From Welwitschia mirabilis (Eukaryota > Gnetophyta > Gnetopsida > Welwitschiales), in assembly GCA_051453625.1 (NCBI GenBank), contig JBOZIK010000001.1, positions 230,588,230-230,617,150 on the forward strand: 28,921 nt of DNA. The letters are read 5' to 3'. The position numbers and the translations under genes are program-made. Under the pieces are notes generated by a model. It was not told where the DNA came from. It made no database searches and saw only the letters and a list, made by a program, of their open reading frames with translations. Every line of letters starts with the position of its first letter. Position 1 is the first letter of the stretch. Of this stretch, positions 9,012 to 19,345 are shown piece after piece.

Positions 9012-11400
9012 TTAGTCTTCTTCATCACTATCATCACTATCGTGGTGATGCAGGTGAGCTATGTGTATGATAATGATGAAGTAAGATGTGGTGAATGCCT
9101 CTTCCTAAAGGGGTACTATGATGTCTCACCAGGGTTTTTAAAGACCTAACTCCTCATATGTTGACACATTTGAGGAGTGATAGAAGTCCTAAAGAAGCTA
9201 GCAATTGAAGTCTCTATGAAGGTGGATGGAAGTTAAACAGATGATATTAATTCAATCTAAATGAGATTTATATGCAATCATGGAGGTAACGGTGGACAAA
9301 ATGGAGGTGGAGAAGGTGTGTGTGATGGTGAAGAGTGTCTAGGTAGTGATGGTGACTATGTAGATGTGTAGAATAAAATCTTACAATGAGGATGATGAAA
9401 GATAAGTAATGGAGCATCTAAGCTCTCAGACTCAATCTCCTATGGTGCTGACCTCTACTGAGAAGGACCTAAAGCCTATGGTTTCCCCTAAACATATGTC
9501 TCTATGGGAGTCTGGTACTCCCCCTAAATGCCTCATCTCTAGAATACTCCTTTGAAAATTGACTATCTGCTACTCGATATGATTTATATCCTATGTCAAA
9601 TAGATTTGATGGTCCTACTTCCTCCTTTTCTAATTCCTCCTCTAAATATAACTATGTGGAAGTCCTCATGGATTCCCAACTCTCTATCAGTGCCTCTGCT
9701 TTACTTACTGTCAATTTGTGTTTCTTCAACCTTAGAATATTTCTTCTAATTTTCCCAATCATCTTAGTAATAGCCATCAATCCTTATTTTACTAAGAAAG
9801 ATATATGTGTAGTAGTAGAAAATGATCTCTGCATCTGTGATCTCCTTCTACTTATGCCTTCACTTAGTGTCATAGATGCTCTTCATTTCACACTAAATTC
9901 TGCCAATGATTTCTTCTAATGGATGAGGTTAACCTATGGTGCTAAAATGTCTAAACTTATAATGATCAATCTGATAAGACATGATAATGAAATAATATTT
10001 ATCATAGCATAAAATCAAAATCTATTTAAAACCTATGAGTAAGTAGTATACAATGAAGATCTACATAGGCTTGCAATAGCTATCACTACCTCCTCGAATA
10101 AAAATTTTGTAAAAANNNNNNNNNNNNNNNNNNNNNNNNNNNNNNNNNNNNNNNNNNNNNNNNNNNNNNNNNNNNNNNNNNNNNNNNNNNNNNNNNNNNN
10201 NNNNNNNNNNNNNNNTGGATCCTCCTATAGAGGTGTCTCTGTAAAAGTCTAATACTTCCCCTAAACTAGTGCCTCATCTCTAGAAGACTCCTCTAAAGAC
10301 TCATTGTCTACTACTTGGCCTAAGTCATATCCTGTATTAAATGGAGCTAATGGTCTTGCTTCTTCCTCTACATTTAACTCCTCCTTTAAGTCTAATCATG
10401 TGGGAGTTCTCATGAATTTTCAATTCTCTACTAGTGCCTCTCCTTTTCTTGCTGTATATTTGTATGTCTTCAAACTCAAAAGGTTTTTTTTCCAATCTTC
10501 ATAACCATTTTTATAATAGCCTTAAGTCCCTTTTTTATGATGGAAGAGCTTTGAGTAGTAGTGAAGAATGATCTTTGCATCTGTGGTGTCCTCCTACTTG
10601 TGTCCACAGCTAGCATCATAGGCGTTCTCCATTTCTCACTAAACTCTACCAATGATTGCTTTACCTAATAAAATTTTCTATGTCATTAGATGTTTGAACT
10701 ATTGAGAATTAGGCTGATAAGACATGGATGATCCAGAGTCTATCCTTTATGAAATAAGAAAATGATATCCATATATAACACAAAATCCCAATCTATCTGG
10801 AAATCTATGAGTAAGTAATATACAAGGAAGGGGATTGCATGGGTTTGTAATAGTTGTAACTACCTCCTCTAATCAAAATGTTATAAAAAGTTACTAAATC
10901 AAGAAAAGAAGCATTAAGCATCATATCCTTTCTCTCAATATCCTTAATAAAGTTCGTTATATCTTGTCCAAACAAAACATTACTTATTTGACTCCTAGAT
11001 GCATTAATAATTTTAGAACTAAAAATCTCTCTAAATGAATTACTATAAAACTAAGAAACATTGGTATCATCTATACCAAGCAAAGAATTAATAAAACTCG
11101 AAATAATATGCAAATTAGTACCTTTGACCTATGTCTGAAATGCACTAGTATTGTCATCAATTTTATGTATGCTTGCATAAAACTCTCTCACCATGGATTA
11201 AAAATAGGCTGAATAAGTTGAACAATAATCTCTTAACTAAGCCAAATAAAGTATCTTATGATATGAACCCTATGTCTCTTCTTTGCAATTATTGAGTTTC
11301 TTGACCATGCTCTAAATATCCTTTTAGCTACCTCAGATAAGCCTAAGATTTATATTAAGATCTAGTTTATTCTATGGCTTGTTCTTTATCTCTAGAAGTT
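9012..11400 (-). pseudogene. Extra ORF of the copia element, resembling 'putative plant transposon protein'
   Basis: On the minus strand a decayed frame reads FRAWSRNSIIAKKRH (about 11320-11270), then MVREFYASIHKIDD from about 11195. Next come VKGTNLHIISSFINSLLGID, FLDLVTFYNILIRGG and, after a frame change, NPLPCILLTHRF. The order VREFYA, VxG, INxxLGI, hydrophobic helix, LPxxxxLTxxF matches my memory of the plant transposon-associated family catalogued as PF20167. The C-terminal part is Ser/Lys-rich (SRRTPQMQRSF; EEARPLAPF) and ends in HHHDSDDSDEED before a stop. Its role in the element is unknown. It sits where some plant copia elements carry an envelope-like ORF, but no signal peptide or membrane span is seen. 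The C-terminal two thirds are duplicated (about 9440-10115 and 10216-10890). Confidence 0.5.
9440..10890 (+). repeat. Diverged tandem duplication of about 650 bp in the extra ORF
   Basis: About 9440-10115 and 10216-10890 align along their length. Shared blocks include GCCTCATCTCTAGAA, CTCCTCTAAA and CACTACCTCCTC-like ends. A 100-N gap (10116-10215) separates them. The copies differ at many positions, so this is a real old duplication rather than two haplotypes of one locus. Confidence 0.7.
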
Positions 11401-11529
11401 TTTGTTGCCTTTTTTTAAATCATATTTAATAAATATAACCAAAAACTAATAAAAGATTAACTAAAATACAAGAAACTATGGAAAAATATGTGCCTATTCA
11501 AAAAAAGGTTATGTTATTACCTGCTATTG

Positions 11530-11962
11530 AGATGTCTCATAAATCCAAGACATCTAACCAAAGAAATCTTAGAAAAAAGAAATCTATAAAATCACCTAAG
11601 AGTAACTCGTCTTAAGAGAAGACTCAAAAATGAGATTTGATGGTTTATTTGGCTATTAAAAAGAGTCAAAACCCTAGTTTTTGCACCTTTTTTTAATTTT
11701 TGCAATAGTACAGTCAAAACATCTACAAATTTTAAGACATCTAAATCACAAAAATTAGAAGTCTACAACTTTCAAGATGTCTTCTATTAAAACATTTCTA
11801 ACACATTTTCCTACTGCTGAGATGTCCACAAAAACCAAGATGTCTAATTTAAAAAAGTAAAATGACATACCTATCCTTCGAAGACATTTTCCAAAGTTAA
11901 GATGTCTAATCTTAAGATGTCTATACATTTTACTAGAGATGTACATAAAACTAAAGATGTCT
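11530..11962 (+). repeat. AGATGTCT/AGACATCT motif cluster inside the element
   Basis: Eight exact octamers (starts 11530, 11548, 11735, 11775, 11838, 11900, 11915, 11955) and several near copies lie within 433 bp. The same octamers mark both LTRs. This segment lies just upstream (on the minus strand) of the extra ORF. It may be a leader/promoter for it or a displaced LTR piece. No gene is seen. Confidence 0.7.
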
Positions 11963-12124
11963 ACAATAAAATATCCAGATTTTTCAAAAAGAAATGATAG
12001 ATATTATAACCACAGTAATAACACTTCGAGAGGTTAAAAATCACACACATAATTTAACTTTTAGCTACACAACTACATCTAATCATAATCTTAACTCATA
12101 AGATAAATGTAATGGAGTTAAGAT

Positions 12125-12224
12125 NNNNNNNNNNNNNNNNNNNNNNNNNNNNNNNNNNNNNNNNNNNNNNNNNNNNNNNNNNNNNNNNNNNNNNNNNNNN
12201 NNNNNNNNNNNNNNNNNNNNNNNN
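12125..12224. other. 100-N assembly gap with 51-bp identical edges
   Basis: The 51 bp at 12074-12124 recur exactly at 12242-12292, just after the gap. This is best explained by unmerged overlapping contig ends, although a real short duplication is possible. Confidence 0.7.
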
Positions 12225-12291
12225 CTTTTAACTAGTTAAAATACATCTAATCATAATCTTAACTCATAAGATAAATGTAATGGAGTTAAGA

Positions 12292-12540
12292 TGTTAAGGA
12301 TATTACCCGTTGACTTATGTAATTGGGCAAGGCCCAGTCTCCAAGTTCCTATATGAATTAATGTATCCTTTCATGAATTGATATTTTGTAGTCTTATTAA
12401 TAGCTTGAACATTATTGCATTATGTTGTAACATAATTGTTGTACCTTGATTAACTACATATGTGATAACCTTGCTTCTTCTCTATTATGAGATCTGATTT
12501 AGCTTTAGGCACCCAAATTTTCCTTCGTCTATTCTACACA
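12292..12540 (+). repeat. Possible solo LTR or LTR fragment, plus orientation
   Basis: A segment of about 250 bp starts TGTTAAGGAT and ends TTCTACACA. It has a TATA-like CCTATATGA near 12341 and the phrase TATTTTGTAGTCTTATTAAT, which recalls plant copia R/U5 sequence. It interrupts the minus-strand gag-to-pol order at about 12560. No convincing target-site duplication is seen, partly because a gap lies next to it. Confidence 0.35.
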
Positions 12541-12599
12541 AAATGACGTATCAATCTACTATGCCTCTTGGCATTGTTAGTGTAGTATGTATCTTTTAA

Positions 12600-14203
12600 T
12601 TTTATTTGACATCTATATTTATAATGACCTTTATAATGATAATAATAGCAATGATATTATTTGTATATGATAAGTTCTCATACCTTGGCTTATAATTCCA
12701 TCTTTTGAATAGAGGGCCTAAAGTAATGGTTGTTACCTCATTGTATCCCAATCCTCTCTTATCTTATGGACTCCTTTTTGTTCAAGCATGATATTCAAAG
12801 CTTCTATGTCTTGAGTAAATCTTTCAACAATTCTCTTTGAATCTGAAATTTCCTATTTTACATTCTCTAAGATACATGTTATTCTATCAGTCTTACCTTT
12901 AAGGGCTCAGTTTTTAGTGGATAATCTACTACAAGTATTATTTTCCTATTCATATGTTATTTACAAATATTAAGTGACCTTTATGTATTTTCACATAACT
13001 TTTTCAAATTAATAAACTCTTTAGAAATTAAATCATATTTTTCTTGAATAGTTATACTTGTGTCATCCTCAGTATTTAAATCATACCCATCTTTTGAATA
13101 ATTATTGTCATCTTGAGTGTGAGCTATAGCCACATAGGAGTTTTCTAAAGCCTCATCATATTTATCCCATCTAATAAAGAATTATTTCTTCTTTTTGGGC
13201 TTTTATTCTTTTGTTCATCTTCTTGTAATCTGTTAGTACTAAGATGTTCTAAGGTAATATGTCCTCTTTCTTAACATACCCAACATTATATTTTGAAAAC
13301 ATTTAATAAATAAGAATTATTAGATGATTTACATTTATCCTTATCTTTTGCTTGAAATTTAGATAATATTCTAAGCCTACCTCTTCTGTTATACTTGTGT
13401 AATAGTAGTCGTTTTACTCTTTACATGATGAAGTCTAGTTCCTTGTCTTCACCATCAGAATCATCTTATTCATGATCTTGTTTTACCTTGTCTTTTAATC
13501 TCTGATTTTTGCTTTAGCTTGCCTTAAGTACAATGATTTTTTCCTTCAAGGCTCCATCTTGTATGAGGTTTATTTCATATGTTGTAAGTGCACTTTGTAG
13601 TTTCTTAATCTTCATGATGTTTAAATTTATAAATTCTTCCATGGTTATGATCTTAGGCCTATAATGAGGGGTTAGTGATATAACAATTTTTTGTATTACC
13701 TTTACTTCTATAAGATCCTCTTTAATGTTATGTATTACATTTACAATATTTATAACTCTAGTAAAGTACTTATGAACTCTCTCTCCTTGGTTTATTTTTA
13801 AATTTTCAAATTGATTTGTCCAAACTAGAAGTTTAGATTATTTTACAATGAAAGTACGTTTATATATTCTAGTTATAACATTCTAAATTTCTTATGCCAT
13901 TTTGCAACCTACTATTCAATTGAACTCTTATACAGATAAAGTAAAATAAAAAGCATTTTTAGTTTTAAAGTCATACATGAATGGACCTTTTTCTTCATTT
14001 GTCTAGTCTTTCCTTTTCTTGATTTGAGTAGTGTTATTACCTATGGCATTTGTAATGATCTCTATAGGGTTTGTATATCCTTCTTCTATGATCTGCCATA
14101 CTTGAAACTTAAAAGATTATAAGTACATCCACATCCTCGTTATCTAATAAGCATAGCTTATTCCATCAAAGTGTGGAGGTCTAACGGATGGCATCCCTTC
14201 CAT
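12600..14203 (-). pseudogene. copia gag pseudogene of the second element
   Basis: A start at 14203 gives MEGMPSVRPPHFDGISYAY, the classic N-terminus of plant copia gag, about 40 bp after the PBS. It continues with FQVWQIIEEGYTNPIEIIT, KKRKD and FMYDFKTKNAFYFTLS, the UBN2-type gag core. A CCHC knuckle remnant at 13285-13244 reads CWVC, stop, ERGHITLEH, with the last Cys replaced by His. A spacer follows with RWDKYDEALENSYVAIAH and EKYDLISKEFINLKKLCENT (about 13190-12985), probably coiled-coil. Then come RGLGYN (12757-12740) and NYKPRYEN, which normally lie just before the protease. The frame is lost at about 12600. Tryptophan positions are often TAG (for example after YAY), consistent with G-to-A decay. 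No protease DSG motif is found. Confidence 0.87.
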
Positions 14204-14240
14204 AGTTTAGCTAGGGAAGTTACATTTTTTTGTAAGTACT

Positions 14241-14255
14241 CACTTTGATGCCACT
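14241..14255 (-). other. Primer-binding site of the second copia element
   Basis: The minus strand reads AGTGGCATCAAAGTG directly after the 5' LTR end. It matches 9 of 12 bases of the initiator-Met PBS TGGTATCAGAGC. Confidence 0.6.
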
Positions 14256-15611
14256 TTAAAATCAATTTAAACTTAAAGGGGAGGGGTAAATGAGTTCCAC
14301 CAAAAAAAATTTAAACCAAATAAAAGAATGAAAATGCACAATAAAGGCCTTACCAAATAATGTGGTTCCCCAACTTGGGTACATTTACACATAGAGGGTA
14401 GCATCTATTCACACCTTCAGATATTCTTAACCTATAAGAAACAAGAATGTTCTAGTCTACTACCAACCTTACAACGAGTAAGAATCTCCTCACAAGGTAG
14501 CACTCTCTTTTCTCAATGGAATAGTGGTTTTTATAGGTGCATCATAAACCTTTATAACAATGAGTCTCCTTACAAGATAGCAATCTCTTCCTTGCAAGGG
14601 AATAATAGTTTTTAGGCTAACTATTAATCTTACATTTAAGAAGGGCTTAAAAGTACAGTAAGTAATGCACATCCGTATGAGAGTTGCCTGACAAAGTATT
14701 TGATATTTCAAGAAATGGACTCTATAATAGCATTTAACAATAAGATAGTCCATAATAAAATAACCAAAAAATGCAATATAACAACAAGCCTAAATATGCT
14801 TTCATTAAGACTTTAAGATACTTGAAGTTATTGTTGTTGTTACGAGTATGAATGAGAAAGATGATTGAAATGAAGATCCCAATCCAAGAGATGAAACAAT
14901 GCTAGCTCCTTGCTACTAAAGTTTTTACTTCTTCATGAGAGGTTTCCTTTACTTATGATTTTAATATCTATAAGTTAAATTAATTGAATTAAGTGCCAAA
15001 AATTCTTCTTTAATTCTTGACATTAATGCTTTATAACAATGAGAAAGATCTAGTCATTTAAGTTTAAAAGATATCCATTTGATCCTATAACCACTGTGTA
15101 ACATATAACTAATGTTTATGCTTTGGGCATGTATCCCTAATTTTAATTAATGTGAACTTTAGTCCAAGACATATTGACTTTGTAGATGTCTTCATTCTAG
15201 ACATCTTTACATTTATAAACATCCTAAGTCAACTTGCCCAAATTTTGATAAATTTTGCAATGTAGTATCTTTGGTCCTTTATGATCATAAATCCATGATG
15301 TACAAGTTCATTGCTTACCTGAAATGTAAGATATTAGCTAAAAATGAATTAACTTTATTACTTATTCTAGCTTAGTACATTCAAGAAATCTTCATTTTTT
15401 CAGACATCTTTAATTAAGACATCTTCAATTTCTTAGCATCTCCAATCAATTGATTTTGCACTTTAGCATCTAATCCTTTTCGTGAGATATTACCTTGTAA
15501 AATCCATCATGATCTAGTACCTCTCAAGGTTTGGTTTACCTGTAACAACCTGTTTACACAAAGACATAAAATGTTTGACAAGTGTAATCATCAAAACTAG
15601 ATTTTTCAACA
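14256..15611 (-). repeat. 5' LTR of the second copia element
   Basis: This is a 1356-bp partner of 6887-8360. It begins at 15611 on the element strand with TGTTGAAAAATC and ends beside the PBS, with the terminal CA decayed to AA. It keeps the 81-bp tandem units (near 14438, 14520, 14601), the TATA-like TTATAAAG (15036-15029) and four exact AGAYRTCT octamers (15184, 15199, 15402, 15417). Open frames here, such as 14490-14753 on the minus strand, have no family likeness. Confidence 0.87.
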
Positions 15612-16229
15612 TCTTTTATCTAACACTCATCACATGATGGACTTGTTATGAGGTGGTAATATTATGAAAGCCCCATTGAACCAATGCTAGTCAAAATTAG
15701 AACATCTACAAGAGTTGAGTAAGTTATGGTAGTTAACAAAAGAATAATTACTTACATTAGGAAAATAATTAAGGTAAATGAAAAGTATTAAGATAAGGAA
15801 AGAAGATTTTATCACTCAAGAAGCATTAAAGAAAGTTGCTATCACAATGAGGAACTTGAAATCTAAAAGATACAGTAATAAGGGTAAGAAAGAATTTGTT
15901 CTTGAGAAAAATCAATGTTTACTTTTTTAGGACATTAACCATAAGTTTATAAAAGCCCATCCCTTTCTTTTTGCTAGAACAATGTTTATGAAGAATTATG
16001 TGTCCTCAACCACATGAATCAAAATTCATAGAAAAATATTTCTCAATATTTTAAACTAATTTTACTAGATTTTAGAATCCTTTTGGAGTAAGGGTTTTTT
16101 GGGAATAATGGTTCATCTACTAGCCAAACTCCTCCTACTTTTCCTTTCTATGGGTAAACAACTACATTTTCTTGGTAATCTCTACTTGGTTCTTTTCAAG
16201 TTAATTGGGATGATTCACAATAAAATATG

Positions 16230-18856
16230 GAAAAACACTTTACTAGCCTTAGACAAGCTATGATACAAACTAATGAGAATTTAAACAAGCTCATGGAATT
16301 TATGTAATAGAATTATATGCTATTCTAAGGAATGTAGGATTCCTACCTTCAAGTAATCATTCTAACCCTAACCAGATCAAGGATTCAAAAGCTATAACTA
16401 GAAGTGGTGTAAGGACTAGAAGTAACTTAAAAAATGGAATATTGTTAAAAGAGATTCAACAACCTAAGATCAAGGATGAAAATATCAATGAAAATATACT
16501 AGAGTCTCTAAGTTTAACCACACCACATACAGGATAATCATTATGTGTGAGAAGATTGAAAAATAATGATAAATAACTATGTACTAAATTGGGAATACTT
16601 TGGGAAGGAGCATCTCTAACTATGCTTCTTTCAAATTTTCTAAGGAATAACAAAAAGTATGAAAAGGCCTTTAGATATTTTGTAAAGAGAAATCATAAAA
16701 GAAAGCTTCTTAAGAGAGTTTACCTTATTGCTTAATGATTCTGTAACTTAGCCAATGAAGTTCAAAAGTACAAAGACCTTAGGGATGTAATCTTAGCTAT
16801 TATTTCAGAGGGAAATTTTGGGCTAATAAATTTCTTAATTGATTTGGAAACAAGCATGAACATGATATCATAATATATCATGAAGAGACTTAAGTTATAA
16901 TGTCATCTTAAACCTATAAATGTTATCCTAGAAATTGTAGATAGCTCTCTTAAGAGGGCTATAGGTGTGATAAAATACTTGGTTATTCAAGTTGATGAAG
17001 GATTTTATCTAATGAATTTTATGGCGTTGAAGTAATAAGGATCAATAAATATCTTCTAATCTTGGGTACAAAATGGTTATCTACTACAAATGGAGTTATT
17101 AATATAAGAAATGTCGTTCTTACATTATAATTTAGTAGTGAAAAGTAACATGTAAAAGTTTAAGATGTAGCTAATAACATACAAAGATGAATGATGAAAA
17201 TAAGAAATTTGTGGATAACTTAAGTTATGTGAAAGCTTATCATTTTCTTAAGAACAAGAGTGAGAAGGAACTTCTTTTAATAGCTAGAAATCTTGAATAT
17301 TATTATTGGACATCTCCTTAAATATAGTTTCTTAAAAATCATCTTGATTCTTCTAATCATCATGAGCTTAATTATGATTTAAAACTCAAAAATAGTCAGT
17401 AGTAGAAGACATATAGTATTTTTAAAGAAATATTTTTGAATGGCATCAAAAGAGGTCTATCAAAATCTACTTTGTATTTGAGTGAGAAAGGAGAAAATGT
17501 AGAATCAACAAGTAAATAAGAAAATAGGTAATTAGAGTTATAGTTAAAAGAATTATCTTAGCATCTTAAATATATATGTATGGTTCAAAAAAATAATTCA
17601 AGTTTTTGTAATCAGTCCTGAATTGAATGCTAAGCAAGAGGAAATCCTCACTCAACTATTAAAAAGGAAGGACGAAACTTTTGCATCATCTCATAGAAAC
17701 TTTAGGGTATTCCTCCTCATATAGTATAGCACAAAATATATGTAGAGGACAAGGTAAAACCTATATACCAAAACCAAAGAAGGTTGAAGCTTGTCCTAAA
17801 ACAGGTTGTAAAATATGAAGTCATTAATCTTATGGATGCTAACATCATTTATTTAATTGCTAATATTGAGTGGATGAGCCCTATAACAATTGTACCAAAA
17901 AAGAGGAATAAATTATGGATCTACATAGACTTCTAAAAACTCAATCAAGTCATAAAGAAATATCATTTTTGTCTATCTTTCATTGATCAAGTACTTAACA
18001 AAATACAAGGGCAAAATTTTACTGCTTTTTGTATGGGTATAGTAGGTATAATCAAATTTACATTGCATTAGAGCATTAGTCTTTAATAAATTTCATTCAT
18101 CTTTTAGTACATATGCCTTTTGGAGGATGTCTTTTAGTTTATGTAATGCTCTAAGTATCTCCCAAAGGATCATGTAAGGTATTTTTACTAGTATACTTGA
18201 TGATTCTATAGAGGTTTTTATGGACAATTTCTCAATAGAGGCGACTCTTTTGAGAAACTATTTTACATCATTTTTAAAAAAAATTAAGTTATCCTATTAA
18301 AAGTGGATTGAAATTAAATTTGAAAAACTCTTTTTTTAATGCTTACTAAAGGTGTAGTCTTAGGCCATGTAATTTCTAAGGAAGGCATTAAAATGGATTC
18401 CTCTAAGATTAAGGTTACCCAAAATTTACAATCTTCTACCTCTCTTAGATAGTTAAGATCATTCCTTGGGCATGTAGGTTTCTATAGAAAGCATTGAAGG
18501 CTCCTCAAAAATCTTTGAACCCTTTCACAATACTTTGGAAAAAGATATTCCTTTTGCTTGGAATTCTAATCATCAATAATCCTTTGGAATCCTTAAGAAA
18601 AAATTAATGATTACTCCTATATTACGAGGTTTAAACTGGCATTTTGATTTTGAACTAGTAACAAATACTAGAAATTATAAAGTAGGGGCTATTTTAGATC
18701 AAATGATTAATAAGAAAAGTTATGTAATTACTTATTTTAGTAGGACATTGAACCTTGCTGAAACAAATTATTCCACTAGTAAAAAGAAATGTTAATAATT
18801 GCACTATCCCTAGATAAATTTAGACATTATCTTAGGTAGTAAAGGTTCATTTGGAG
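16230..18856 (+). pseudogene. Ty3/gypsy gag-pol pseudogene
   Basis: Motifs in order: a Gln/Asn-rich helix (MIQTNENLNKLMEF) and the gag-protease linker LPSSNHSNPN...KAITRSG (16343-16408). The retropepsin active site follows as LIDLETS (about 16835-16855), where the usual D(T/L)G has lost its Gly, then LKRAIGVI and a flap-like stretch. RT starts at about 17620 with QEEILTQLLKRKDE, followed by WMSPITIVPKKRNKLWIYID (17871 on), FIDQVLNKIQGQNFTAF, and FMDNFS at 18217-18231, where the second catalytic Asp is Asn. LRSFLGHVGFYRK (about 18461-18493) is the conserved block after the RT. RNase H is represented by 18607-18795 (YKVGAILDQ, YFSRTLNLAETNY) and DKFRHYL, with the first catalytic Asp position reading Asn. 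Stops and frameshifts occur throughout, so the element is inactive. Confidence 0.87.
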
Positions 18857-18857
18857 G
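18842..18857 (+). repeat. Left copy of the 16-bp direct repeat flanking the Helitron-like block
   Basis: AAGGTTCATTTGGAGG occurs here and at 22107-22122. With the preceding 11 bases the match is 24 of 27, and weak likeness continues to the right. Confidence 0.7.
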
Positions 18858-18894
18858 AGGTCTCATTAAAAAAATTTGAGTTAAAAATTAAATT

Positions 18895-19345
18895 TAAGTA
18901 CCTTTGTATTGGACTTTAAAAAATTAAGTTTCCTTTTTAAATTTAATTTTTCATTTATTTATTTGTTTTTTAAATCAAGCTTTTAAAAAATTAAGCTCTT
19001 CATAAAGTAAGTAATTTAGAACATTAAGGTTTTTTTAACTTAAAACTAATTTTAAAAGCTTTATCTTTAATTTAGTTTTTTATAAAAATGAGTTTTTAAG
19101 ATTGTGTCTTTTCTGATTTTATATAAGTTTTTTAATTTAAGCATTTTAAAGGTTTCTAAAATTTAGGTCATCCCTAAAATTAACTTCATTTTCTAAATGT
19201 AGTTTTTACATTCATTTTCATTTATCTAGAATGGATTCTAAGATTGAACATCAACAAGCCCTAAACTGTGAAAGGTAAAGAAGATATCATGAAAGGTAAA
19301 AACTTTATAGGGATACTAAAACTCAAAAAACTCATTAAACATATG
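18895..19345 (+). repeat. Leader/first-exon unit, copy 1
   Basis: It aligns with 20990-21410: the AT-rich leader (shared CTTCATAAAGTAAGT) and then the exon from the ATG at 19231. Compared with copy 2, this copy has C-to-T and G-to-A changes that turn two CAA codons into TAA. Confidence 0.75.

Larger units (their letters stand above)
6887..15611 (-). mobile_element. Near-complete Ty1/copia-type LTR retrotransposon lacking pol, with an extra ORF
   Basis: Two direct copies of about 1.35 kb bound the element: 6887-8360 (3' LTR, with an N gap) and 14256-15611 (5' LTR). The flanks TCTTC (6882-6886) and TCTTT (15612-15616) fit a decayed 5-bp target-site duplication. On the minus strand the order is 5' LTR, PBS (14255-14241), gag (14203 to about 12600), an LTR-like/unknown segment (about 12570-11450), an extra ORF (about 11400-9012), a polypurine tract (8375-8361) and the 3' LTR. 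No protease, integrase, RT or RNase H is visible. Four N runs fall inside. The extra ORF between the pol position and the 3' LTR recalls the layout of Maximus/SIRE-type copia elements. I infer a non-autonomous, internally deleted and rearranged copy. Confidence 0.82.
15612..18857 (+). mobile_element. Ty3/gypsy retrotransposon remnant
   Basis: A plus-strand element with the order gag C-end, protease, RT, RNase H. It is cut on the left by the copia insertion and on the right, in the middle of RNase H, by the Helitron-like block. The motifs fit the non-chromovirus (Athila/Tat-like) plant lineages. The first 600 bp (15617-16230) have no recognisable domain, and no LTR or integrase is seen. Confidence 0.78.

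Noticed and set aside
9593-9919. Plus-strand 108-residue hydrophobic frame
   Set aside because: The informative frame is on the minus strand (extra ORF). This one is its antisense shadow.
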